This document shows positions 53,786 through 64,000 of a DNA stretch of 64,000 bases, piece after piece. How positions within the stretch are numbered: position 1 is the first letter of the stretch; the number at the start of each line of letters is the position of its first letter. The position numbers and the translations under genes were made by a program. This DNA comes from Lethocerus indicus (Eukaryota > Arthropoda > Insecta > Hemiptera > Belostomatidae). The stretch lies in assembly GCA_019843655.1 (NCBI GenBank), contig JACDQD010000009.1, positions 5,599,431 to 5,663,430 on the forward strand, written 5' to 3'. Below the pieces are notes generated by a model. That model had not been told where the DNA came from, made no database searches, and saw only the letters and a list, made by a program, of their open reading frames with translations.

Positions 53786-54703
53786 TTCATCGCCGACTGT
53801 TCTGCTTTCGTTTCAGCCCTCAGTCTCGTTTGGTTACTACAGCTTACTACAGTTCTATAACGCAATTGAGCTTACGCTTTTATTTTATCCTGTTCTGTCG
53901 CATAATGCGGGATGTGAATTTTTTCTTCGTTTAGGTGGAATTCAAGCTTCTGATTTTTTCCTTAGATTTTCAGTGTTCCATCAGGAATTTTGTCACGAGC
54001 TATTTGGGGATTGAAAAAGGGAACTACGTGACCTAAAAACAGGTAATATTAGTTATAATATGAGCAATTTCTCTGAGTATACCCTAGAGGTACACACACA
54101 CACCAAGGTTTATGCAAGGTTTATGAAAGTTATAATTCAGAATTGTATTCTTTAACCATTTTATGCTGTTGACTGAATAACGATTAATAGAATGGTAAAA
54201 TGTATATCAAAAAACTTATATAAAATTATATTATAAAATATTAAGTGGTAAGTTGAAAGTAATAAATAAAGGCATAATCCTTTTCACATAATTATAACAT
54301 GAAAAATATATTTTATAATTTCATGTAGAACAATCGACTGAAAGTAATGTTTTATTACTTTCTTTTATATAGTCAAAATTGTATATATAAAGCATTGTGG
54401 TCAAATATAGTTAGTTCGAATTAGTTTGTTACTATTCATTTGCTTTCTCATTTGAGTTTATTATTTAATACACAGTTTGGTATTCATTTTACTTTATTTC
54501 CTGTATTTCTTGTTACTTACCGTCAATAATTTGATGTTGAACTACATACTCTTACTATGTTCTGCTAACGAGTGTTAATATTCACATAAATATGTATTAT
54601 ATACATTTATTTATTACTTCCTAATGACCACTTAATATTTCTTCTGATTTTAGGTTATACATTTCACTATTATGTACAACATATGTAGTATAACATTGTA
54701 TAA
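53786..54703. other. Flank right of the array, no gene seen
   Basis: The first ~250 bp are CpG-containing unique sequence, presumably the other half of the array's insertion site; after that the DNA becomes AT-rich and CpG-poor. No open frame of interest. Confidence 0.4.
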
Positions 54704-55196
54704 AAAAATCAGAAGCTGTAAATAGGACCAATACTTTCACTAATCTTATTTGGCCTTGGAGACTTGGTGATCTTTGTGGAAATTGCATTAAGTACAACAT
54801 ACCTATTATAAATTAGTATGATATCAATACTAGTAGAATTATTACTTAATGTTAGTGGAACAAATTAAGATTATGTAGTTTACCATCAAATTAACGATCA
54901 TGAAAAAATCAGAAGCTGTAAATAGGACCAATACTCTTACAAATCCTATTTGGCCTTGGAGACTTGGTGATCTTTGTGGAAATTGCACTAAGTAAAACAT
55001 ATATATTGTAAAGAGGTATAATAATAACACTAGTGGATATTAATACTCAATGTTAATGGAACAAATTAAGATTATATAGTTTACCATCAAATTAACGATC
55101 ATGAAAAAATCAGAAGCTATAAATAGGACCAACACTTTCACAAGTCCCATTTGGCCTTAGAGACTTGGTCATCTTTGTGGAAATTGCATTAAGTAG
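54704..55196. repeat. Tandem repeat, ~200-bp period, about 2.5 copies
   Basis: CAGAAGCTGTAAATAGGACC or a close variant starts at 54711, 54910 and 55111. The following ~90 bp (through CTTGGTGATCTTTGTGG and similar) are conserved in all three, and the spacer is conserved between copies 1-2 and 2-3. Confidence 0.9.
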
Positions 55197-55424
55197 TATT
55201 GTGGAAATTGAGATGCCTTTCCAACCATGTTTTTCATTGGTATTGTACCAATGTGTATTGTTTTTATTGGTATTTTCATTGGCTTGTTCCATGGTATTTC
55301 ATTAAGTATTTCATCGTCCTTGGTTTGAATGGACTAATTTTAATTTCAGTTTATAATTCTGTCCCTTACTAGTTCACCAATAATGGAACAATAAAAGGAA
55401 ATTCAAAATAAATATATAATATTT

Positions 55425-56090
55425 TATATAGGCTTAAAAAGTTACGGTGCATGATTCTTTATGAATTATCTGTTTTATATATTTACATATATATATTTTT
55501 TTGATAAAAATGTGTCATTTTAAACACATAAAACATTATGTATGCCATGATAATTGAATCAGTAGAATTACTCATTTAAGTATAGCAACATGGTATTAGT
55601 TAACAACTAATATTGAATGTGCTTAGGGCAATAGCCATTCCTAAATATTTTATAAACTTAAAACGCTATGTTCATGATTCTTTATGAATTATTATTTTAT
55701 ATATTTACATTTACATATTTTTGATAAAATGGATCACTTTAAAACCTATATAACATTATACACGTCATGGTAATTGAATCAGTAGCATCTCGTCATTTAA
55801 GTATAACAACATGGTATTATTTTATTATTAATATTGAATATGCTTGGAACAGTAGCCATTCATAAATATTTTATAAACTTAAAAGTTATGTTCATGATTC
55901 TTTATGAATTATTATTTTATATATTTACATACAAACATTTTTTTTATACAAATGGATCATTTTAAAATCTATAAAACATTATATGCATCATAATAATTGA
56001 ATCAGTAGCATTCCTTATTTAAGTACAGCAATGTGGTATTAGTTAATTACTAATATTGAATTTGCTTAGGCAATAGCCATTCATTAAAAT
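55425..56090. repeat. Tandem repeat, ~220-bp period, three copies
   Basis: ATGATTCTTTATGAATTA occurs at 55451, 55674 and 55894, and each copy continues with matching sequence through GGTATTA and CAATAGCCATTC-like motifs. The copies are diverged by substitutions and short indels, so this repeat is older than the 42.6-53.8 kb array. Confidence 0.88.
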
Positions 56091-57075
56091 AAATCATTTC
56101 AGTAGATAATAAAAATAGCATGGTATTATTTAAATAACAATTTGAACAAATTTCTTTATAAATTAATGTTTTAATACACTCACAATTCTAATAAATTAAA
56201 AGATGCTTCATAAAATTATGTTTTCTATGAGACCCTTATGTTAGAGAAAACTGGAAGGGTATTTTTTCATAAAGTATAATTTATTTCTAGAGAATATTTT
56301 CATAGCATTTATTACACTTATAGAAAACTCCCAGAGTATTGATATTTCAATGAATTTGATTGAAAATAAAGTACAAATGAAGAATGTTCAATAAAATATT
56401 GAATGAGAAAATTATTATAAATTAATACAACATTTTGGCTGTTATATGAAGTGGTTTCATGAAAATAATTTGTAAAATAAATAAGTTACGGAGTAACATT
56501 TTCAGAGATCAGTATATTTAATAATCATCGGGTTGTTTTCCTTTATTTCTTTAAACTAATAACTAGGAATACCAGAAGATTATAAATGATTATGACAAAT
56601 ACACACCAACATTTTATGAATAATTTCCAGAAAATGTTTGGATTGAGTTTATCCTTTATGATATCACAATACTTCTTTCCTTAATATAAATATTTAGTTT
56701 ATTTGTGAATAAACATGCTCAATAGAATGTTTTTACATTTAATTTATTAAAAGAAATTAATCTGATTCTATATCTAAGCTCAATAATTATCAAAGAACAC
56801 TTATTAATATAACTATTATTATTACAGGTCAAAATTATGTAGTAATGATTTTGTAGATACTGTGATCCCATGTAACATATATTTATTGAAATACAGTAGT
56901 GAGAATTCACTGCTTTATTTTTCAGTTTTGGCCGGAAAGACTTTAATTACATGATCTTATCTGTTAATCAGAAATATGAAGTGCTCCTAACACAATCTGT
57001 GTGGACAATTGTGAAAGGTTTAAACTAAGTGGGGAGCCTTTTAAGTGGTTGGATCATACTCAGATCATACATTTT
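56091..57075. other. AT-rich, CpG-poor DNA, no gene seen
   Basis: Very AT-rich with short open frames only. No repeat or RNA gene recognised. Confidence 0.4.
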
Positions 57076-57081
57076 TTTATT
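57076..57081 (-). terminator. Possible poly(A) signal of the A4GALT-type gene
   Basis: AATAAA on the minus strand, about 430 nt after the stop codon at 57512-57514. Confidence 0.35.
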
Positions 57082-57511
57082 TCTTGGGTTATGGGATGAC
57101 TGAAGTGGAAGGTGGAAATGCTGCAGGGCAACTGGATAAAACATGGGTTGTTTAAGAATAGTAATGAGGATTGTTGGGCTTACTTGGGATAAATAGATTT
57201 ACAAAATTACATAAATAAATACCTGTTTGAAATTGAGACTAGAGTGTCGTAGTGTTCACATTAACACTAGGGTTACATGTGCAGGGCCCGCTCCCCCGAA
57301 ACAACCAACTGCAAACATATATATTCAATAACATTAATTGGTCCCATTTTTTTTTTTTACAAAACAAGACTCAATACAAAAGTTGTTGAAAGCACAAATA
57401 AGTATAAAATTGACCAAAAATCAAAATAGATTTTTGTCCCTGTATTTCCAAAGTGACCATCGCCTTTGACAAAGGTCCCGGAAGAGATTAAGGCGCTCTA
57501 GATGGGATATT

Positions 57512-60500
57512 TCAGAAATTTGACTGTGAGGAGTAGTAGACTGGGGCGCAGTATTGGGCTGCCAAGAGGCCGTAGGGCTGCCGCGATCCAACCGTCACCG
57601 GCTCTTCCTTGCTCAGCTTGTTCCAAACGTGGACAGCGTACGACCCCTCAATGTCCCGCCTCCAATTGTCGGTCCCTTCCGTGTCTTCGTGGAAGTACCA
57701 CCTGCCAGTTCCCCCCCCCCCCCCCCGTACGGGATCGGATAGAAGACGCTCTTCGTCAGAACTGTGAAACCGCAACCGTCGATTTTGCCCACTTTTGAAA
57801 GTTGGCCTGGAAGGATAAAAGTAGATTAACAATTTTACAACAATATTAACATTTTCAACAATGCCCCCTTGTTTTCGTTGTGCTTGAACATTTCTGGTTG
57901 TACATTTATTAAGCATACTCTAATTGTTCCAGAGAGGATTATTTTACTAGGTTTTTGAGGATACTCGTTTCGAGGCTTTTCCTCCTCCGATATATTACTT
58001 GAATCGCATTTTATCAAAATTATGACTGCCACCTAGACTATAGAATGAAATTAGTCCAAATTATAGACCGAGACTTCAGGTCTAATTAGTCCAAAAAGCG
58101 ATAGAGTTTTCCTGTGGAGGAAAAATACCTTCGTTAAGGAGTAGTGAGGTCTTAAATTAGTTTATCAAGCTCGGGTCTGAACTATAATTAACGACTGACA
58201 GCAAGTCGCAAGTGTTATGCGTTGTTTCGAAACACTTCGTATTTCCTCGATAATAAGATGCATGTTTTTTTTCCGGAAAGTTGTGCGACTTTTTCCGTTT
58301 ATAGATAATACAATTTTTTTTTGTTTTGAAAATAAGAGTGCGTCTTATGCATAGATGAGTTATTAGAGTCCGACGTTTTAAGATGTGCACAACGTTTTAG
58401 TTTGTCCCCTGTTAAATCAGTCGGCTGGAATCATTTAAGGCAATATTCGACGCACCTGATCTGACAAGTTGCACATTTGCCGTACAATGCGGGTGATGAG
58501 CAGGGGCCGTTTTCGCTCCAGGCTTCGCCGTTGAACCGGTCGTTGAATTCTGAACGGCTCTGCCGAACAAGAAGTGTCCTGGGCCCTCGGGCTGGCGTTC
58601 ATCAGGCCGTTGGCGATGGTGTCCTCGTCTTCGGCAGCGGCCCAGTTCTCCCCAGGTCAGCCCATCCTTTCCTGCAAATTGATACATTTGCTAAGCGATA
58701 AAGACAATATCATTATTACTAGTTCTGTAGCATAGAAGGAGGGTATGAATCTTAGCATACCTGATGGTTAGAGTGTCCATATCCAAATAAGTACCCCCGT
58801 ACTTCCATATGAGGAGTAGCCTAAGGGCGTCGCTGAGGTGTTCGACCGGATAAGATGACCGCGTAAGCTTGGGCGCAATACCGTACATTGGACCCGTTTC
58901 CAGCCAATTCGCCAACCCCTCACCGCATCCACTGTCCACTATAGCCACGTTGTTAAGCCCTAACATTTTTTTCGTACCCTCGCTAGACCTTAAATCAGGA
59001 AAATATCGTCATCAGCTCAAATTAATTCGAGCCCGTCCTACTCAAAAGATGAATTAGAGTCTCCTAAATATACCGCGATTCATAATATAATTCATGTTAC
59101 CATATTAAATTAAAACGCGGAACCAGGCTGTGTACCATAGCTTGGGAATCATTGCTTTAGAGAGTCTTCGCACAGCGTATAATCGAATTCGTAATCTCTT
59201 TAGACACATAATGTATTTTTGAACATGTATCGAATGAATTTGAACCGAATAATCAGTAATATATGAGGCTTACATTTCGTAGTAGTTGCTATGCAAAGGG
59301 CAAGTGTGGAAAAGATAAACTTGGTAGTCGGAATTAAGGGCAGCGAAAGAGTAGATGGCACATGCCTGGCGATTGTTAAGCCTCAAACCACCTGTTAAAG
59401 AAGTAAAACAAGGCTTATGAATATTATCAATTTGTTATTATTATCTAAAGTATCTGAAAGTCTCTTTTTTTACATTTTTTTCAATGGACTGTTAACTCCG
59501 CTGGGAGGGTGTCCTGGTAGGAAGCGGCAAAACAGCGATAGAAATGGCGAAAGCATTTTAGCGGGGCTAATTATAGGAAGAATGGGTCGCAGGTATCAAT
59601 TACCGGTTGGATACTGATATGTTTCTTCAAATTAAAAAGCTAACCGAGGTGTTAAATAAAATTCATCTGTCATTTTAAGTTTAAATTGTCTCCTTATTTT
59701 GAACAAAATTGTATGATTTTAATAACGAAAATATACTCGACAGCCTATTACGAAAATATGGGACGTGTGAGGGAGAAACCGAAAGAGGAAATTATTCACA
59801 AATCTAAAGGGCCATTGATAGTGTATAATTGTTGCATTGTTTTTTCTCTGAAACTGAATCATTTAATTATTTTCTAATAGTCGATTTCCTTATACATTAT
59901 TAGATAAGGGTTCGGCGTTAAAGTAATAATGCGTGCTTTTAATTTACACTTCCTCTTAGGTTCGGTCTGGGTTTTATTGTGCTCAGTTATATTTGGGTCT
60001 TAACCCTGTTATATTATTACCTACATTCTTACATCGAGTTAGGACTTTACTGCACTGTTTTCTCAGGTCTGTTACTAAATACATAAATTGCTAGTGATTT
60101 CGTTTATTGGATTTCCACTCTGGTGTTTTAGTATTTGGTTAATAAGCTTACGTCTGTTGTTTTTATTTCGAGGTGTGTTCTCACAGGTTATTTTCTTTCG
60201 GAGTTTGAAAGTGTATCGAAACACAATATTGTGTAGCGACCAGATAAATCGAGGTGAGAATTTGAATACCTGTGGGGTATTTATTTGGTAATACATAAAA
60301 AAAAATGCAAATTAATATTCCTGTTTCAGTTATGTTAGTCGTAGTGATTATGAAATGTAATTTTTGTGTCCCATTTCTCGAATGAAAAGTACTAGTATAT
60401 CTGATATTTCATCATTTCTTTTTGGAATCCTTTTAGTTGCAGTGGTACACTTTGTACATTCTTCACGTTCATCTGGCATCGAGAATGCAACATAGTAAGG

Positions 60501-61873
60501 TTTTAGTTCTTGTTATAGTAACAAAAATTGAATGAATTTAAGTCGTGCCATTCCTGGACTCATTCTCAACTATCTCTAATTGTAAAAAATGATTTCTCAC
60601 TCTCTTCAGAGACCGACATTTCTGTCCAATCGATACATGTAGCTTACGAAATCTCGCCATTATATCTTCCTCAATTTCTGCATCTGGAAAAGACAACCAC
60701 CAAATCTTTAATTTGCCCTCTTCCAATTTGCAGACTCTAAAAATCTTCTATTACGTCATATGGGGAAAATGTCATTGAGCTAAACTTAAATCATGGTGAT
60801 TTCTTAGCATATTTTAAATATAATAGAAATAATTAAATATTAGGATGAATTTTAATTGAGCCATGAAATTATTTTGCTCATATTTTTTTGACAAGCTTGT
60901 TTTTACATACAAGTCTTTTAATTATTTAAACGTAATAAATTAACAGTTTAACGAATCTGAAACAAACATTTAAAATAGTCCCATTTATTTGCTATTTATA
61001 TTACATTGCCGTCTACAATATTTAAGAAATTATTCTACGCAGTTCTTAAATGTTGTGGAATGTGGGCTAGGTCTAATGTAGTCATTATTCCCAGAGCGAG
61101 CCTAAAAGGAAAATGTCACATCTCCCGTTTAATAGTTGTTATACACACATTAATCGGTTATAATGTAAATTTGTCTTACTTCACAGTGATAGCGATATAG
61201 GGAGTAAGTAAAGTTAGGGCTTAGGTTAACTTTCTTTGAAAACCTATTTTACAAGAGGGTTATGGTGTTAATGTTTGGGGCGTTTTAGAAGGGTTAATCA
61301 GAAGTTCATTTCTATTGTTGTATATTAATGTTTGACAGTTATTTTGCTGTTGGGATCGGGATGGAGTTTAAAAAACCCGTTGATTTACATTCGCACGAGG
61401 GGAGCATAAGGGGATGTTATAAAAGCAAAGTTCTACATAATGGAGTGAGGTTATGATCTACGGAAATAAGTCTTTTCATTTCTGATGGGAAGTGGTGATC
61501 TTAGCAAACTTACTGTTTTTATATGTCATTAGTGTATTTACCGGGCGCTGGTTTTGGGCTGAGAAAGGAGCACGAGCTTTCGATGAAAAACGCGTTTTGT
61601 TTCCCATCATGATTTGAGATATGTCGATAGTCTTGTTGTGGATTTTATATCCGCCGGTGGAGTATTGCCTGCCGCCATGAGCTGGCGCCGGGCAGAGACG
61701 GATGTCTGTTTTGCTGTTAGATTACAGGCGGTGCGCTCCTCCCAGAGCCAGCGCAATTGATACCGGTCGAAGTAGACAAAGCTCTGATAGTGGTAGAAAG
61801 TGATAAGTACGGTGGCCAGGAATAGTAGGACGAGTGCGCGGCCGGCCCATCTACCGTGGCCCAGTTTGAAGCC
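57512..61873 (-). CDS. A4GALT-type glycosyltransferase (GT32, alpha-1,4-galactosyl/GalNAc transferase family), 5' end missing, frame disrupted
   Basis: Family members are Golgi type II enzymes that add alpha-1,4-linked Gal or GalNAc, in insects to glycolipids. Exons (minus strand): 61542-61873, 59274-59391, 58761-58988, 58456-58671, 57512-57806, with GT-AG junctions. Exon 1 has a membrane anchor (ALVLLFLATVLITFYHY) and ends with FFIESSC; exon 2 has LNNRQACAIYSFAAL; exon 3 has LSDALRLLLIWKYGGTYLDMDT with the catalytic DXD; exon 4 has NWAAAEDED and EFNDRFNGEAWSENGP; exon 5 has SYAVHVWNKLSKEEP and ends at TGA. The frame breaks in exon 1 (runs at 61586-61590 and 61643-61646), exon 4 (58503-58506, about 58550, 58584-58586, 58650-58653) and exon 5 (C16 at 57711-57726, possibly also the acceptor at 57806). 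One extra base at each homopolymer would restore the family match. No start codon precedes the anchor, so an upstream coding exon is unseen. Either consensus errors or a recent pseudogene. Confidence 0.85.
57711..57726. repeat. C16 homopolymer inside the last exon of the A4GALT-type gene
   Basis: Sixteen consecutive C (G on the coding strand) directly after the conserved FYPIPY segment. The number is out of phase by one for joining the coding frames on either side. Confidence 0.9.
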
Positions 61874-63281
61874 CTGAAAAGAGTCCACCAATGAACCAGG
61901 AATATTCTCAAGTATAATACTACATTTAGTACGTGAAGTACATGAAGAGGTGCACCTCGAAAATACTTCGGGTCTAATATATGACCTGACTGAAAAACGC
62001 TATTCCCCTTCTATTTTAAGACTTGAAGAAGCCTGACTGTTTATTAAATCCACAACTAAGTGCTACCGATCTATTTAATCGACATCTTAAATCTCCCGTA
62101 TGATTTGTTCTCATCTGCGGCTGGACCAATTTCGGCTTGTCGCACTAGTCGGGAGTATCGTAAGGTTGAGCGACAACTAATGTCTTTACGTGCTATTTCA
62201 CTGTAATAGTAACTTACTGCTACGCATTGAATGGTAACATCTGGCAAATAAGCGAGAGTAGACCGAAATTCAAACCGACGATAATATTCCTAAGCCTCGA
62301 GTTACCTACCGGCCGCTACAAACTGGATTCTGAACTAAATAGTTTCGTACCTCATGAGTTAAGCGGACCGTAATAACTGTAGGGATATTCCGGTATTGTG
62401 TTTCCAGTCGGTTATCGATTAACTGATTGTCGAGGCCCACATAAGCATTAGAACCGCTCTCTAACTATGAAGAAATTGAAATTAGAAAGTTGTTGAACTG
62501 GATTCAGGTGAGGCCGGTGGCCACTGGGAAAGGGCTCTCGTTACTTCCCTGCCCACCCCGCCGCCGCGCCGCAATTACTTACGCGTTACCCAACCGATCG
62601 GACCTCGAGGGAAGGCGGCAAATTTCACTTCACAAGCCTAACTGTTGGTGTTACACTTTCGGTTGAGGGCGCCTCTTCTAGTCACAGGGCCCGAAAGTCA
62701 CTCTCAGGAACCCTCGGACAACGACAGGATGTCGATAATTGATGCAATTTAGGGAGGAGCCTCCCGCCCGCTCCTTCTTTCCCTGGGAATCCGTCTTCAC
62801 GGATAATACGATGAGATGCAACATCATAATATCGGTTCAGCACATTTTTCAGTTAAATTAGCCTATATCGTAACGACGTAATATCTTTTTACATAATCGA
62901 TATCTCTACACTAAGGGAGTTTATGTGAATAAGAAATCCAGAAACTAAGCCTCCACTTTACGTCCATTATACATACGTACGAGGAACTTCCCGGAAAATA
63001 ACAGGATTCGGCCAGTTTCCACGTTTCCCGCAATTTCCGCAGTTATTATAATTTAGTTCCGGCAGCCTATTATCCGCCACCTATTATATAAATCATTGAA
63101 GCGCTGAAAATGTGCGCTTGTGACTGTACGTTGGAAAGGAGGAAGTGCTGTCATCGTTAGTATTAGTATACAAACACCCCGGTATTTAAATGTAAATTCG
63201 AAATTTGTCTTTCTCATTCACATTCTTATCCTAGTAGCGTTAGTCAAAATTTCGATATAACCATATATTTAAAGGTGTGTG
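61874..63281. other. Upstream flank of the A4GALT-type gene, no coding exon confirmed
   Basis: A CpG-rich island at about 62510-62720 could hold its promoter. Minus-strand donor-like sites (GTAAGT) end near 62583 and 62219. The first has no ATG before it and could be a non-coding exon; the short ATG frame before the second is in the wrong phase for the acceptor at 61873. Confidence 0.35.
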
Positions 63282-63557
63282 TTATTGAGTCAGACCATTG
63301 ATATGGCGACTTATCTGTTTCCGTTGGGCCATAAAGTAAGAGCACCGACAAGATTGTGTGGAAATTACTTTTTGTTCGCTATTTATCGTTATGCTAACCC
63401 AGTAATTTCCACCTAGTACACTTAGACTAATTTGTTCATGGCTATCACTAATGGGACCTTCCGAAACTAATCTAACAGTCGATTTGACAAAAGTTGAATT
63501 AATTTCACGGCCAATTAACAATAATGCACGATAACAATAATGCACGATTAATTCCAT
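63282..63557 (-). pseudogene. Possible decayed SWIM-type zinc-finger fragment
   Basis: A 91-codon minus-strand frame ends with GNYWVSITINSEQKVIS, then CRC, and then SRHINGL about 14 residues later. This is the layout of a SWIM zinc finger (CxC, then CxH followed by a hydrophobic helix), which is frequent in insect transposon-derived proteins. The third zinc ligand, expected to be Cys, is Ser (AGT, one base from TGT). The frame has no ATG at a plausible start and stops soon after. If the reading is right this is a transposon remnant; a chance resemblance is quite possible. Confidence 0.3.
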
Positions 63558-64000
63558 ATTTTATTAAATAATATTAGGAACGAATTTAGTGGTTTTCGTC
63601 TCTTATCTAGGAACTGACTAAAATAATCGTCCCTCTATCGATAAAGAGGCATAAGCAATTAATTTCTAATCAGTGCAAATAAGTGTAAGAGTGTAAATAA
63701 AAAACCTAAGTGCTTATATCGATGTAACTAATTAATTCTGTTCCGCGAATGTTTCATATTATTTATTTTCTCAATATAATTTGCAGTGTTAGTAAAATTG
63801 ATTTCTTCGGATAACAAAGAAAATATCGTGTCAATTTCCAGGTTCGCCCTTTTCTTTATATGTTGGGAGTCGACAAGTGATGTAGTATCACTGCTCTTAC
63901 GATCTCTTCCCGTTCACTTATTTGTTCATACGACAGACAGTTTGGCGGGTCCTCGTCATTGTCAGTAGCGTACTCCGTCAGTAGAGCAGACAGTAGGGTT
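63558..64000. other. Right edge, no gene seen
   Basis: Moderately AT-rich DNA with CpG. Short open frames only. Confidence 0.4.

Noticed and set aside
42695..53860. Many open frames rich in Phe, Ser and Leu (and Lys/Glu on the other strand) inside the array
   Set aside because: They are translations of the C/T tract; length and frame change from unit to unit.
60538..60726. A 62-codon minus-strand frame inside intron 1 of the A4GALT-type gene
   Set aside because: Not recognised, and intron phase and family alignment leave no room for an extra exon there.

Overview
The window looks like nuclear DNA of an insect. Three genes with spliced GT-AG structures can be read: a core alpha-1,6-fucosyltransferase (FUT8, + strand, 21.8-27.7 kb), a juvenile hormone acid O-methyltransferase-like gene (JHAMT-like, + strand, 40.3-41.8 kb) and an A4GALT-type glycosyltransferase of family GT32 (- strand, 57.5-61.9 kb). 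JHAMT is the main reason for saying insect. I cannot name the order or species.

Layout. 1-21.4 kb holds no gene I recognise. It alternates between AT-rich stretches and GC-rich, CpG-retaining islands, with one short palindromic transposon (MITE-like, 6.85-7.08 kb) and one possible 47-nt exon near the left edge. 21.4-31 kb is the FUT8 transcription unit: a CpG-rich 5' end followed by a strongly CpG-poor body and 3' region. 31.3-39.8 kb is intergenic. 39.8-42.05 kb is the JHAMT-like gene, with a TATA box, a leader exon, five coding exons and a poly(A) signal.

42.57-53.78 kb is the most unusual part. It is an 11.2-kb tandem array of about 8.4 copies of a ~1.35-kb unit. Each full unit has a triplicated 14-bp motif, a ~300-bp pure-pyrimidine tract, a 196-bp hairpin with 35-bp arms around a (TA)n tract, a shared 3' part with a Tc1/mariner-type transposase remnant, and a perfect consensus 5' splice site. 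The whole array is bounded by an exact 8-bp direct repeat, GCGGAAAT, which looks like a target-site duplication. Two smaller tandem repeats (~200 bp and ~220 bp) lie at 54.7-56.1 kb.

The A4GALT-type gene is clearly recognisable, but its reading frame is broken at several places. Each break can be explained by a single missing base in a homopolymer, so I suspect consensus errors at least as much as a true pseudogene. 62-64 kb has no clear gene, only a possible decayed SWIM-type zinc-finger fragment.

The three genes do not form a pathway. FUT8 and the A4GALT-type enzyme are both Golgi glycosyltransferases (N-glycan core fucosylation and probably glycolipid glycosylation). The JHAMT-like enzyme belongs to cytosolic sesquiterpenoid hormone synthesis.
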